Shown here one piece after another: positions 1 to 6,918 of a stretch of DNA of 64,000 nucleotides. Position 1 is the stretch's first letter. The number at the start of each line of letters is the position of its first letter. The DNA comes from Ramlibacter sp. Lineage in GTDB: Bacteria; Pseudomonadota; Gammaproteobacteria; Burkholderiales; Burkholderiaceae_C. The stretch lies in the NCBI RefSeq assembly GCF_028291745.1, contig NZ_JAQGNQ010000066.1, forward strand, positions 1-64,000, in the 5' to 3' direction. The notes below the pieces were generated by a model. It had not been told where the DNA came from and did not search any database. It saw only the letters and a list, made by a program, of their open reading frames with translations. Made by a program: the position numbers and the translations under genes.

Positions 1-125
1 GTCGTTCCGGGGCGAGAGCAGCGCAAGCTGCGAGCGAACCCGGCACCCCGAGATGGGACGATGAACATCTCTGGGTTCCGGGCCTGCACCAGCCGGCTTC
101 GCCGTCTACCGCATCCCGGAACGAC
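1..125. repeat. Dispersed-type palindromic repeat with 11-bp terminal inverted repeats
   Basis: The first 11 bases (gtcgttccggg) recur as an exact inverted copy at 115-125 (cccggaacgac), enclosing about 100 bp rich in short inverted repeats. No gene fits here. It lies just past the 3' end of the ABC permease gene. The form suggests a small non-coding interspersed repeat or a terminator-like structure. Membership of a repeat family is inferred, because no second copy was seen in this window, and the left end may continue outside it. Confidence 0.5.
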
Positions 126-131
126 AGCGAT

Positions 132-962
132 TCAGTCCCGCCCCGTCGCTACCGGCTTCCACACCAGCAGCCGGCGCTCGGCCAAAGTCACCGCCAGATC
201 GATCAGGATGACGAAGACCGACAGCACGATCATCCCGGCGAACACGCCAGCGACGTCGAAGGTCCCCTCGGCCTGCTGGATCAGGTAGCCCAGCCCTGCC
301 GCGGAGCCGAGATATTCGCCGACCACCGCGCCGACCACCGCAAATCCCACTGCAGTGTGCAGCGAAGAAAACATCCACGACAGCGCCGATGGCCAATAGA
401 CGTGGCGCAGCTGCTGCCGCTCACCCATGCCGAGCATTTTCGCATTGTCGACCAGCGCCCGGCTGGTCTCCTTGACGCCCTGATAGACGTTGAAGAACAC
501 GATGAAGAACACCAGCGTGACGGCGAGTGCCACCTTGCTCCAGATACCCAGCCCGAACCACAGCGCGAAGATCGGCGCCAGGATCACCCGCGGCATCGAG
601 TTCATCGCCTTGATGTAGGGATCGAAGACGGCACTCGCCGTCGGCGCCAGCGCCAACCACAGGCCCACGGCGAGTCCCAGCACGGTGCCGATGGCGAAGG
701 CCAGCACCGTCTCGATCAGCGTCACGCCGAGGTGCCGGTAGATGTCCGCCCGCCCCGGCAAGCCCTCCGGAAAGAAGCGGTTGGCCGCCACGTCGACGGG
801 CACGAACCACGACCAGATGCGGCCTGCGACGCCGACCGGATCGCCGAAGAAGAACGCGCCCTGGTCGGTTCGTGAGACGAGCTCCCAGGCCAGCAGCAGC
901 AGCACCAGCACACCGAACTGCCAGGCGCGCAGGCCACGCCGGCTGAGGCCCCGGGCGCTCAC
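132..962 (-). CDS. ABC transporter permease, NitT/TauT (SsuC-like) family
   Basis: Inner-membrane permease of a binding-protein-dependent importer, 276 aa. Hydrophobic segments lie near residues 15-31, 78-105, 125-160, 200-225 and 240-262. An EAA-loop-like stretch at about 168-192 (residues around NAKMLGMGERQQLRHVYWP) is the expected contact with the ATPase. The GTG start at 962 was chosen because GGAGGG lies 7 nt upstream. The reading frame is open further upstream, but that part overlaps the ATPase gene and is not permease-like. It is the last gene of a binding protein-ATPase-permease operon. The substrate cannot be told from sequence; nitrate, sulfonate, taurine and pyrimidine-precursor importers share this architecture. 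Confidence 0.9.
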   Translation of the reverse strand: MSARGLSRRGLRAWQFGVLVLLLLAWELVSRTDQGAFFFGDPVGVAGRIWSWFVPVDVAANRFFPEGLPGRADIYRHLGVTLIETVLAFAIGTVLGLAVGLWLALAPTASAVFDPYIKAMNSMPRVILAPIFALWFGLGIWSKVALAVTLVFFIVFFNVYQGVKETSRALVDNAKMLGMGERQQLRHVYWPSALSWMFSSLHTAVGFAVVGAVVGEYLGSAAGLGYLIQQAEGTFDVAGVFAGMIVLSVFVILIDLAVTLAERRLLVWKPVATGRD

Positions 963-970
963 TGGACTAC

Positions 971-1023
971 CCTCCGCACTACGCGCTGCGGGACTATTCG
1001 CCTTGGGGCGGCCCGGCGGCTCA
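971..1023 (-). repeat. Intercistronic repeat, copy 1 (ATPase/permease junction)
   Basis: This segment matches the phoB/phoR junction at 26643-26693, sharing blocks such as tattcgccttgg and cggcccggcggctca. Read on the minus strand it begins with the TGA stop of the upstream ATPase gene and ends with the GGAGG that serves as ribosome binding site for the permease. It is almost the entire gap between the two cistrons. Confidence 0.7.
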
Positions 1024-1845
1024 TGCCGCCTTGCCCAGTTGCTGCGCGTAGCCCTTGAGGACTTCGTCGCGCAGCACCGCCCAGATGCGGGCATGCAGTT
1101 CGACGAAGCGCGGGTCGCTGCGCACTTCGGCGACGTCGCGCGGCCGCGGCAGGTCGATGGCGAACTCGCCGATCGGATGCGTGCCCGGCCCGGCGGACAG
1201 CACCACGACACGGTCGCTCATCGCGATGGCTTCGTCGAGATCATGCGTGATGAAGAGCACGGCCTTCTTCTTCGCGGCCCACAGATCCAGCACCTCGTTT
1301 TCCATCAGCTGCCGGGTCTGGACGTCCAGCGCGCTGAAGGGTTCGTCCATGAGGATGATGTCGGGATCGAGCGCCAGCACCTGCGCCAGTGCCGTGCGCT
1401 TGCGCATGCCGCCCGAGAGCTGGTGCGGGTAGCGGTCGCCGAAACCGGAGAGGCCCACGCGCGTGAGCCACGCCTGGGCCTGTTCGCGCGCCTGCGCCTC
1501 GGGCACGCCGCGGTACTGGAGGCCCACCATCACGTTGGCCAGCGCGCTGCGCCAGGGCATCAGCGCCTCGGTCTGGAACATGTAGCCCGCGCGCCGGTTG
1601 ATGCCGCGCAGTGGCTCGCCGAACACCCGCACTTCGCCGGACGAGGGCTCGAGCAGGCCGGCACCGACGTTCAGCAGCGTCGACTTGCCGCAGCCCGTGG
1701 GCCCGACCACGGAGACGAATTCGCCGGCACCGACGGCCAGGCTGGTGTGGGCCACCGCCGTATAGCGCGCCTGCGCGTCGTCGCGCTCGCGGAAGGTGAC
1801 GGCGATGTCGTCGAATTCGAGCGCTGATGACACGGTGCGTGTCAT
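1021..1845 (-). CDS. ABC transporter ATP-binding protein, NitT/TauT family
   Basis: Cytoplasmic ATPase of the importer, 274 aa. Walker A GPTGCGKS is at residues 48-55, the signature LSGGM at 143-147, Walker B ILMDEP at 164-169 and the switch histidine at 201 (ITHD). These match the SsuB/TauB/NrtD group. The sequence after the signature reads RKRTALAQ rather than the commoner RQRVALA. Its ATG overlaps the binding-protein stop by one base (TGATG), so translation is probably coupled. The stop codon lies inside a short intercistronic repeat shared with the pho operon. Confidence 0.95.
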   Translation of the reverse strand: MTRTVSSALEFDDIAVTFRERDDAQARYTAVAHTSLAVGAGEFVSVVGPTGCGKSTLLNVGAGLLEPSSGEVRVFGEPLRGINRRAGYMFQTEALMPWRSALANVMVGLQYRGVPEAQAREQAQAWLTRVGLSGFGDRYPHQLSGGMRKRTALAQVLALDPDIILMDEPFSALDVQTRQLMENEVLDLWAAKKKAVLFITHDLDEAIAMSDRVVVLSAGPGTHPIGEFAIDLPRPRDVAEVRSDPRFVELHARIWAVLRDEVLKGYAQQLGKAA

Positions 1846-2882
1846 CAGGCCTTGTACTTCTCCTTGGCGCGCCGCGCGAAGTCGTTGGTGAACGTCTTCG
1901 CCAGGTCGATGCGCTCGGGTTTGATGGCGGGCTCGAAGCTGGCCAGCGCCTTCAGCGCCGTGCGCGCGCCCTCCTCCGGCATGATCCCGTCGAGCGCGAT
2001 CGCCTCGCGCACCTTGTTGAACGAGGCGAGGTACAGCGCGCGGTCCCCGAGCAGATAACTTTCGGGCACCGTCTTGATGATGTCGCTGGGCCCCGCCGTC
2101 TGCAGCCACTTCAGGCCGCGCACGACCGCATTGGCCAGGCCCTGGCAGGTGTTGGGATTGTTCTTGAGGAACTCCGCGTGCGTGTAGAAGCAGGCCGCCG
2201 GCATGGGCCCGCCGAAGACCTCGTGGGTGCCCTTGAGCGTGCGGGTGTCGCTGATGATGCGCACCTCGCCCTTTTGCTCCAGCATGGTCATCACCGGGTC
2301 GATGTTGCAGATGGCATCGATCTGCCCCGAGCGCATCGCGCTGATCGCACCCGCCGACGTGCCCACGCCGACATAGCTGACGTCGCTGGGCTTCAGGCCG
2401 GCACGCGAGAGCAGCAGGTTGGCCACCATGTTGGTGGACGAGCCCGGCGCGGTGACGCCAATTTTCTTGCCCTTGAGATCGGCGAAACCCTTGTAGTGCG
2501 CGAGCGTCTTGGTCGACACGCCCATCGCTATCTGCGGTGCGCGCCCCATCAGCACGAAGGACTGGATGAACAGGTTCTTCGCCTGCATGTTGATGGTGTG
2601 CTCGTAGGCACCATTCACCACGTCGGCGGAGCCGCCCACCAGCGCCTGCAGCGCCTTGGCGCCGCCCGCGAAGTCGGAGATCTCGACGTCGAGACCTTCG
2701 GCCTTGAAGTAACCCAGTTGCTCGGAGATCGTGAGCGGCAGGTAGTAGAACGAGGCCTTGCCACCGACGGCGATGGCCAGCTTGGTCTTCTCGAGCTTGC
2801 CTTGTGCGTGCAGCGTGGGGGCGGCGATGGCCGCGGCAGCCAGCACGGTGAAACTGCGCCGGTTCAGGGATGGTGCGCTCAT
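1845..2882 (-). CDS. Periplasmic substrate-binding protein of NitT/TauT ABC transporter
   Basis: Binding protein of 345 aa that would deliver the solute to the permease/ATPase pair downstream. The N-terminus has a twin-arginine-like motif (NRRSFTVL, residues 7-14), an alanine-rich hydrophobic stretch and a likely cleavage near LHA-Q, suggesting export, possibly by Tat. The rest resembles the NMT1/THI5-like and SsuA/TauA folds (YYLPLTISEQLGYF, then FAGGAKALQALVGGSADVV). ATG 2882 was preferred over an in-frame ATG at 2975 because it directly begins the signal peptide and has a GAGAGG-type site upstream. The ligand is unknown. Confidence 0.9.
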   Translation of the reverse strand: MSAPSLNRRSFTVLAAAAIAAPTLHAQGKLEKTKLAIAVGGKASFYYLPLTISEQLGYFKAEGLDVEISDFAGGAKALQALVGGSADVVNGAYEHTINMQAKNLFIQSFVLMGRAPQIAMGVSTKTLAHYKGFADLKGKKIGVTAPGSSTNMVANLLLSRAGLKPSDVSYVGVGTSAGAISAMRSGQIDAICNIDPVMTMLEQKGEVRIISDTRTLKGTHEVFGGPMPAACFYTHAEFLKNNPNTCQGLANAVVRGLKWLQTAGPSDIIKTVPESYLLGDRALYLASFNKVREAIALDGIMPEEGARTALKALASFEPAIKPERIDLAKTFTNDFARRAKEKYKA

Positions 2883-3030
2883 GGGAGCCTCTCTTCGCGT
2901 CTTCTTCTGGGGACGCGCGCAGCTTAGAAGCCATGCTGCACAGCCGCATCGGGGCGTACCCGTGCGGGTTTTCACGTAACGCGTTCAGGAGCTCGCGCAG
3001 GCCCGTTTCTCTGCCGCACAGACTGCCATC

Positions 3031-3456
3031 TCAGTGCCAGCCGCTCAGGAAGATGCCGATGTTGACCAGGAAGGCGAGCGCCCAGAAAGCCGAACGCGCC
3101 GTCGCCAGGTCCGCCACGTACATCGCGATGTAGATGATGCGCAGCGTGACGAACAGCACCGCCAGGATGTCGAGGCGCGTCTGCGGGGCGCCGAGCTGGT
3201 GGGCGATGATCACCGCGCCGATGAAGAAGGGCAGCGCCTCGAAGCTGTTGGTCTGCGCCGCGTTGGCGCGCGCGCTGAAGCCCTCCTGCCGCGCCAGCCA
3301 GCCGCGCGGGTCCGCGTTGTCGTAACCGCCTTCACCGCCCCGCTTGCGAAAGCCGTGCGCCTTGGCGATGTACGAGCAGATGTATGGCAGCAGCACCGCG
3401 ATCAGCACGCACCAGTACGCCACGGTGAAGCGGAAGTAGATCGTCGTGGTTGTCAT
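3031..3456 (-). CDS. MAPEG-family membrane protein
   Basis: Small inner-membrane protein of 141 aa with about four hydrophobic segments (near residues 8-30, 70-85, 90-112 and 118-138). The conserved arrangement of [28 protein letters not shown] followed by [12 protein letters not shown] is typical of bacterial MAPEG proteins (relatives of eicosanoid/glutathione enzymes). No catalytic role can be assigned. Its ATG overlaps the recR TGA as ATGA, so it is translationally coupled to recR. Confidence 0.88.
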   Translation of the reverse strand: MTTTTIYFRFTVAYWCVLIAVLLPYICSYIAKAHGFRKRGGEGGYDNADPRGWLARQEGFSARANAAQTNSFEALPFFIGAVIIAHQLGAPQTRLDILAVLFVTLRIIYIAMYVADLATARSAFWALAFLVNIGIFLSGWH

Positions 3457-4046
3457 CTTGTTCTCCGATCCACCAGCGCGTGCGCGATGGTGCCCAGGTC
3501 CACGTATTCGAGTTCGCTGCCCGCCGGCACGCCGCGCGCGAGCCGAGTGACCTTCAGGCCTCTTTGCTTCAGGGCTTCGGCGATCACGTGCGCCGTGGCT
3601 TCGCCTTCGGCGGTGAAGTTGGTGGCGAGGATCACCTCCTGCACCTCGCCGTTGGTGGCCCGCTCGAACAGCTTGCCCAGCCCGATCTCCTTGGGGCCGA
3701 TGCCGTCGAGGGGGCTGAGCTTGCCCATGAGGACGAAGTACAGGCCGTCGAAGGCCTGCGTGCGTTCGAGCGCGGCCTGGTCGGCCGGCGTCTCCACCAC
3801 GCACAGCTTGCTGCGATCGCGCTGCGGGCTGCGGCAGGTGGCACAGACCTCGTCCTCGGTGAAGGTGTGGCACTCGCTGCAGTGGCGCACGTGGCTGGCC
3901 GCCTGCTCCAGCGCGCGCGCCAGCACGTGTGCGCCCTCGCGATCGTGCTGCAGCAGGTGGAAGGCCATGCGCGAGGCGGACTTCATGCCCACGCCGGGCA
4001 GGCGCCGCAGCGCCTCGACGAGACCCTGGAGGGAAGGCTCGGCCAA
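3453..4046 (-). CDS. recR: Recombination protein RecR
   Basis: RecR, 197 aa, acts with RecF/RecO in loading RecA at gaps. A helix-hairpin-helix region ([21 protein letters not shown]) is at 13-33. A four-cysteine zinc motif is at C56, C59, C68 and C71, followed by a Toprim domain from about residue 80. Translation most likely begins at TTG 4046: the ybaB stop codon TAA lies in the same frame two codons earlier, so nothing upstream is available. There is no clear ribosome binding site, implying coupling to ybaB. The dnaX-ybaB-recR order is the classic operon. Confidence 0.95.
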   Translation of the reverse strand: MAEPSLQGLVEALRRLPGVGMKSASRMAFHLLQHDREGAHVLARALEQAASHVRHCSECHTFTEDEVCATCRSPQRDRSKLCVVETPADQAALERTQAFDGLYFVLMGKLSPLDGIGPKEIGLGKLFERATNGEVQEVILATNFTAEGEATAHVIAEALKQRGLKVTRLARGVPAGSELEYVDLGTIAHALVDRRTR

Positions 4047-4049
4047 ATC

Positions 4050-4373
4050 TTAGAACGGCAGCTTCATGCCGGCCGGCAGGCCGGCAGTGAGCTTGCCCAT
4101 CTTCTCCTGCGTGGTCTCTTCGGCCTTGCGCACGGCGGCGTTGAAGGCGGCGGCCACGAGGTCTTCGAGCATGTCCTTGTCTTCGCCCAGCAGGCTGGGG
4201 TCGATAGTGACGCGCTTGACGTCGTGCTTGCATGTCATCACGACCTTCACGAGGCCGGCGCCCGACTCGCCGTTGACCTCGATGAGGGCCAGCTCGTCCT
4301 GCGCCTTCTTCATGTTGTCCTGCATTGCCTGCGCCTGCTTCATCAGGCCGGCCAGCTGTCCCTTGTTGAACAT
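4050..4373 (-). CDS. ybaB: YbaB/EbfC family nucleoid-associated protein
   Basis: Small DNA-binding protein, 107 aa, with the family pattern [25 protein letters not shown] at the N-terminus, a central [21 protein letters not shown] strand region and a glycine/proline-rich end. Members bind DNA as dimers and are usually encoded between dnaX and recR, as here. It lies 11 nt after the dnaX stop and shares its frame with recR, separated only by the stop and one codon. Confidence 0.95.
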   Translation of the reverse strand: MFNKGQLAGLMKQAQAMQDNMKKAQDELALIEVNGESGAGLVKVVMTCKHDVKRVTIDPSLLGEDKDMLEDLVAAAFNAAVRKAEETTQEKMGKLTAGLPAGMKLPF

Positions 4374-4384
4374 GGTTTCGCTCT

Positions 4385-6226
4385 CTAGTGTTTGGCTGTG
4401 GGTTTGATGCTGCCAGGGACGATTCTCGCCCCAAACTCGCGCTGCATCCGCTGCACGAAGGGATCGTTGTGGATGATCTCTTCGGCCGCCTGCTGGCGCT
4501 CGTGGGCGGCGACGGCCAGGCGGCGCGCCGGGCTGTCGCTGATGGGGCCGACCTCCACCGAGAGATCGACCGGGTGGCCGGCGGCCTGCAGCGCCGTCTT
4601 CAGGCGCTCGCGGCTCACCGGCTGGTTGAGTGATTCGCGCTCCACGCGCAGCATCCAGTGGCCCTCGTCGCGCGCGACCAGTTGCGCCTGCAGCGCGAGT
4701 TCGCGCACGAGCGCCGTGACCGCCTCGCGCTCGACGAGCTGCTGCACGGTCTGCTGCCAGAAGTCGCCATCGGGCGTGGGGACCACGCTGGGCACGCCGG
4801 TTGCCGTCTCGCGCAGCGGCTCGGGTTGCACGCGCACGGGGACGCCCATGACGTCGCCGGCGGGGCGCTCGGGGGCGGCGGTGCGCGGCGGCGTTTGGCG
4901 CGGTTCGATGACGGGCAGGACGTGGCCGGGAGGGGCGGCGGGGCGTTGGGGTGCAGCGGGGATGGTGGAGTCGCTGCGCGATTCCACCCTGCGTTCGGGG
5001 GCAGATTGCCCGGTGACGGGCGCGGTGGGGTCGCTGCGCGATCCCACCCTACTCTCGGGAACGGGTTGTCGCGTAGGGTGGGATGGCGCAGCCACCCCAC
5101 CGGGATCATTCAGAGTTTTTTTTTCCCCTGAAGGCTTGAACGCCAGCAGCCGCAGCAGCACCATCGTCAGCCCCGCGTATTCGTCGGGGGCGAGGCCCAG
5201 CTCCGCGCGGCCATGCAGGCAGATGCTGTAAAGCAGCTGCGTCTCGTCCGCCGGCATCATGGCGGCCAGGCGGGCGATCGCCGCCGCTTCCTCGTCGCTG
5301 CCAGCGTCCGCCTGCGGCACGGCCTGCAGCACCGCCATGCGCTGCAGCACCATGCTCATTTCCTCGAGCGCGGCGCCGGCGGACAGGCCATGCAGGCGCA
5401 GCGCCTCGGAGGTGTCGATCACCGTCTTGCCGTCGCCCTGCGCCAGCGCCTGGATCAGGCGGAACACGTGGCTGCGGTCGACGCTTCCGAGCATCGTCCG
5501 CACCGCCGCTTCCTGCAGCTGGCCACCGCCAAAGGCAATGGCCTGGTCGGTCAGCGACAGCGCGTCGCGCATCGAGCCGCGGGCGGCGCGCGAGAGCAGT
5601 CGCAGGGCCTGCGCATCGGCGGGCACGGCCTCGGCCTCGAGCACGGATGCAAGGTGTTCCTGCACCGTCTCCGGCGCCATCGGCCGCAGGTTGAACTGCA
5701 GGCAGCGTGACAGCACCGTGACCGGCACCTTCTGCGGATCGGTCGTGGCCAGCACGAACTTCAGGTACTCGGGCGGCTCTTCCAGCGTCTTCAACATCGC
5801 GTTGAACGCATGCCCCGTGAGCATGTGCACCTCGTCGATCATGAAGACCTTGAAGCGCCCTTGCACCGGCTTGTAGACGGCCTGTTCCAGCAGCGACTGC
5901 ACTTCGTCGACGCCGCGGTTGGAGGCCGCATCGAGCTCGGTGTAATCGACGAAGCGGCCGGAATCGATGTCGGTACACGCCTGGCACACGCCGCAGGGCG
6001 CGGCGGTGATGCCGCCCTGCCCGTCCGGCCCCTGGCAGTTGAGCGACTTGGCGAGGATGCGCGAGACGGTGGTCTTGCCGACGCCGCGGGTGCCCGTGAA
6101 GAGGTAAGCATGGTGCAGCCTTTGCTGCTGCAAGGCGTTCGTCAGTGCCTGCACCACGTGCTCCTGGCCCACCATCTGGGTGAAGGTCCGGGGCCGGTAT
6201 TTCCGGGCGAGCACGAGATACGACAT
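4385..6226 (-). CDS. dnaX: DNA polymerase III subunits tau/gamma
   Basis: Clamp-loader ATPase, 613 aa in the zero frame. Walker A GTRGVGKT is at 45-52, zinc-binding cysteines at 64, 78, 81 and 84, Walker B DEVH at 131-134 and the SRC sensor at 173-175. The ATPase core and collar end near residue 365; a Pro/Arg/Ser-rich linker follows, then the tau-specific C-terminal domain. At codons 368-371 an A9 run (minus strand, 5124-5116) could slip; both shifted frames stop within five codons, giving a protein of about 371-373 aa. The linker contains three copies of a palindromic repeat. A -10-like TAGAAT lies only 6 nt before the ATG, and no ribosome binding site is visible. Confidence 0.97.
   Translation of the reverse strand: MSYLVLARKYRPRTFTQMVGQEHVVQALTNALQQQRLHHAYLFTGTRGVGKTTVSRILAKSLNCQGPDGQGGITAAPCGVCQACTDIDSGRFVDYTELDAASNRGVDEVQSLLEQAVYKPVQGRFKVFMIDEVHMLTGHAFNAMLKTLEEPPEYLKFVLATTDPQKVPVTVLSRCLQFNLRPMAPETVQEHLASVLEAEAVPADAQALRLLSRAARGSMRDALSLTDQAIAFGGGQLQEAAVRTMLGSVDRSHVFRLIQALAQGDGKTVIDTSEALRLHGLSAGAALEEMSMVLQRMAVLQAVPQADAGSDEEAAAIARLAAMMPADETQLLYSICLHGRAELGLAPDEYAGLTMVLLRLLAFKPSGEKKTLNDPGGVAAPSHPTRQPVPESRVGSRSDPTAPVTGQSAPERRVESRSDSTIPAAPQRPAAPPGHVLPVIEPRQTPPRTAAPERPAGDVMGVPVRVQPEPLRETATGVPSVVPTPDGDFWQQTVQQLVEREAVTALVRELALQAQLVARDEGHWMLRVERESLNQPVSRERLKTALQAAGHPVDLSVEVGPISDSPARRLAVAAHERQQAAEEIIHNDPFVQRMQREFGARIVPGSIKPTAKH
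4964..5101. repeat. dnaX: Three REP-like palindromes inside dnaX coding sequence
   Basis: Copies are at 4964-4993, 5024-5052 and, inverted, 5073-5101. The last two share the arms ggtgggg and atcccaccctac and form a head-to-head pair with a 20-nt spacer, like a bacterial interspersed mosaic element. They differ at two positions that change together (C..G to G..C), preserving the hairpin. All three are read in frame in the DnaX linker. Related copies close nnr at 63242-63320. Confidence 0.75.
5116..5124 (-). promoter_or_regulatory. dnaX: A9 slippage site in dnaX (putative tau/gamma switch)
   Basis: On the coding strand GGGG is followed by nine A residues, read in frame as GAA AAA AAA ACT. Gain of one A, or a -1 shift, reads K-N-S-E then TGA (stop at 5108-5106). 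Loss of one A reads L then TGA. The run sits right after the conserved ATPase/collar region, where gamma-type DnaX ends in other bacteria. The location and stops are seen in the sequence; the function is inferred. Confidence 0.65.
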
Positions 6227-6276
6227 GCAGCGATTCTAAAGGTCGCCTCCCCCCGAACTCGGCCTTGCATCGCGGC

Positions 6277-6282
6277 TACAAT
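6277..6282 (+). promoter_or_regulatory. ffs: -10 element of ffs
   Basis: TACAAT lies 8 nt before the first paired base of the SRP RNA (6290), the right distance for a sigma-70 -10 box. No convincing -35 hexamer is visible at the expected spacing. The divergent dnaX start lies about 50 bp away. Confidence 0.55.
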
Positions 6283-6289
6283 GACCCCT

Positions 6290-6383
6290 GACGGGCCTCC
6301 CCGCATGGTGAAGCGGCCAACCGGGTCAGGTGGGGAACCAAGCAGCCCTAACTGTGGAGCCAGTGCCGGGGGTAAGGCTCGTC
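6290..6383 (+). ncRNA. ffs: Signal recognition particle RNA (4.5S type)
   Basis: A hairpin RNA of about 94 nt whose ends pair (GACGGGCCTCCCC with GGGGGTAAGGCTCGTC). It carries the Ffh-binding domain: GTCAGG on one side, a GGAA tetraloop and AGCAGCC on the other. The stem next to the tetraloop reads TGG/CCA instead of the usual TCC/GGA, a compensatory change that keeps pairing. With Ffh and FtsY it targets inner-membrane proteins. It is divergent from dnaX and marks the left edge of the accessory island. End positions are good to a few bases. Confidence 0.93.
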
Positions 6384-6918
6384 AACTTCTTCTTGCAGGT
6401 CCCTTGCGGATCAACCAGTGGCTACGGCACTGTGACGGGTTCGGGAGATTTGTAGCACCTGGGGTGCCACGTACACAACGTGGAGCCTCCGCATGTCGCG
6501 CCTGTCCGGCCCTTTCTCCCGAGACGCGCTACTACCTACGCGCAGTCCAGACTGCTGACGCCCTGCAAAGCCGACATACCGCAACGGGTGCGCGGTGCTG
6601 TCCGTGGGAGGTGCGGCAAGTGCGAGACGATCAGCAAAGGCACGATCCTGCGCGCCGAGCATCCTCTACGTACGTGGCGCTTATGAGTCATGCGGAAGGA
6701 ACGACTACGTGCGAATCTGCGCCATGTCCGAAATAGTGACAAGCATGGTTTCGGACGTGGTCACCGGCTGGGGTCCTTATCCGGTCGGTTTCGTACCGGG
6801 TACATCCGTCCACCCCTCATCGATGAAAGGAAAGCAGCACACAAGCCGCTACCATCAGGCAACGGTAAGTTCGGCTCCAGCCGTGCTTGCTGCCAAAGCT
6901 ACTACAAGGGGTAGAGGT
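6384..6918. other. Non-coding left flank of accessory island
   Basis: About 535 bp between ffs and the NucS-like gene hold no convincing gene; the open frames lack codon bias and recognisable proteins. Small perfect inverted repeats occur: CCACGT/ACGTGG at 6467-6472 and 6478-6483, and GTCCGAAA/TTTCGGAC at 6726-6733 and 6749-6756 (15-nt loop). The second could be an operator or transcript hairpin. GC content falls relative to the flanking core. No duplication of the ffs 3' end, as expected for site-specific integration, was found at the right side of the island. Confidence 0.5.

Noticed and set aside
1021-2949. Long ATPase reading frame beginning at 2949 that would fuse it to an extra 367 residues
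   Set aside because: The upstream part is an out-of-frame reading of the binding-protein gene; the ATG at 1845 overlaps that gene's stop in the usual way.
6690-6914. Small plus-strand open frame before the NucS-like gene
   Set aside because: No ribosome binding site or known similarity, and island-type codon bias is absent.
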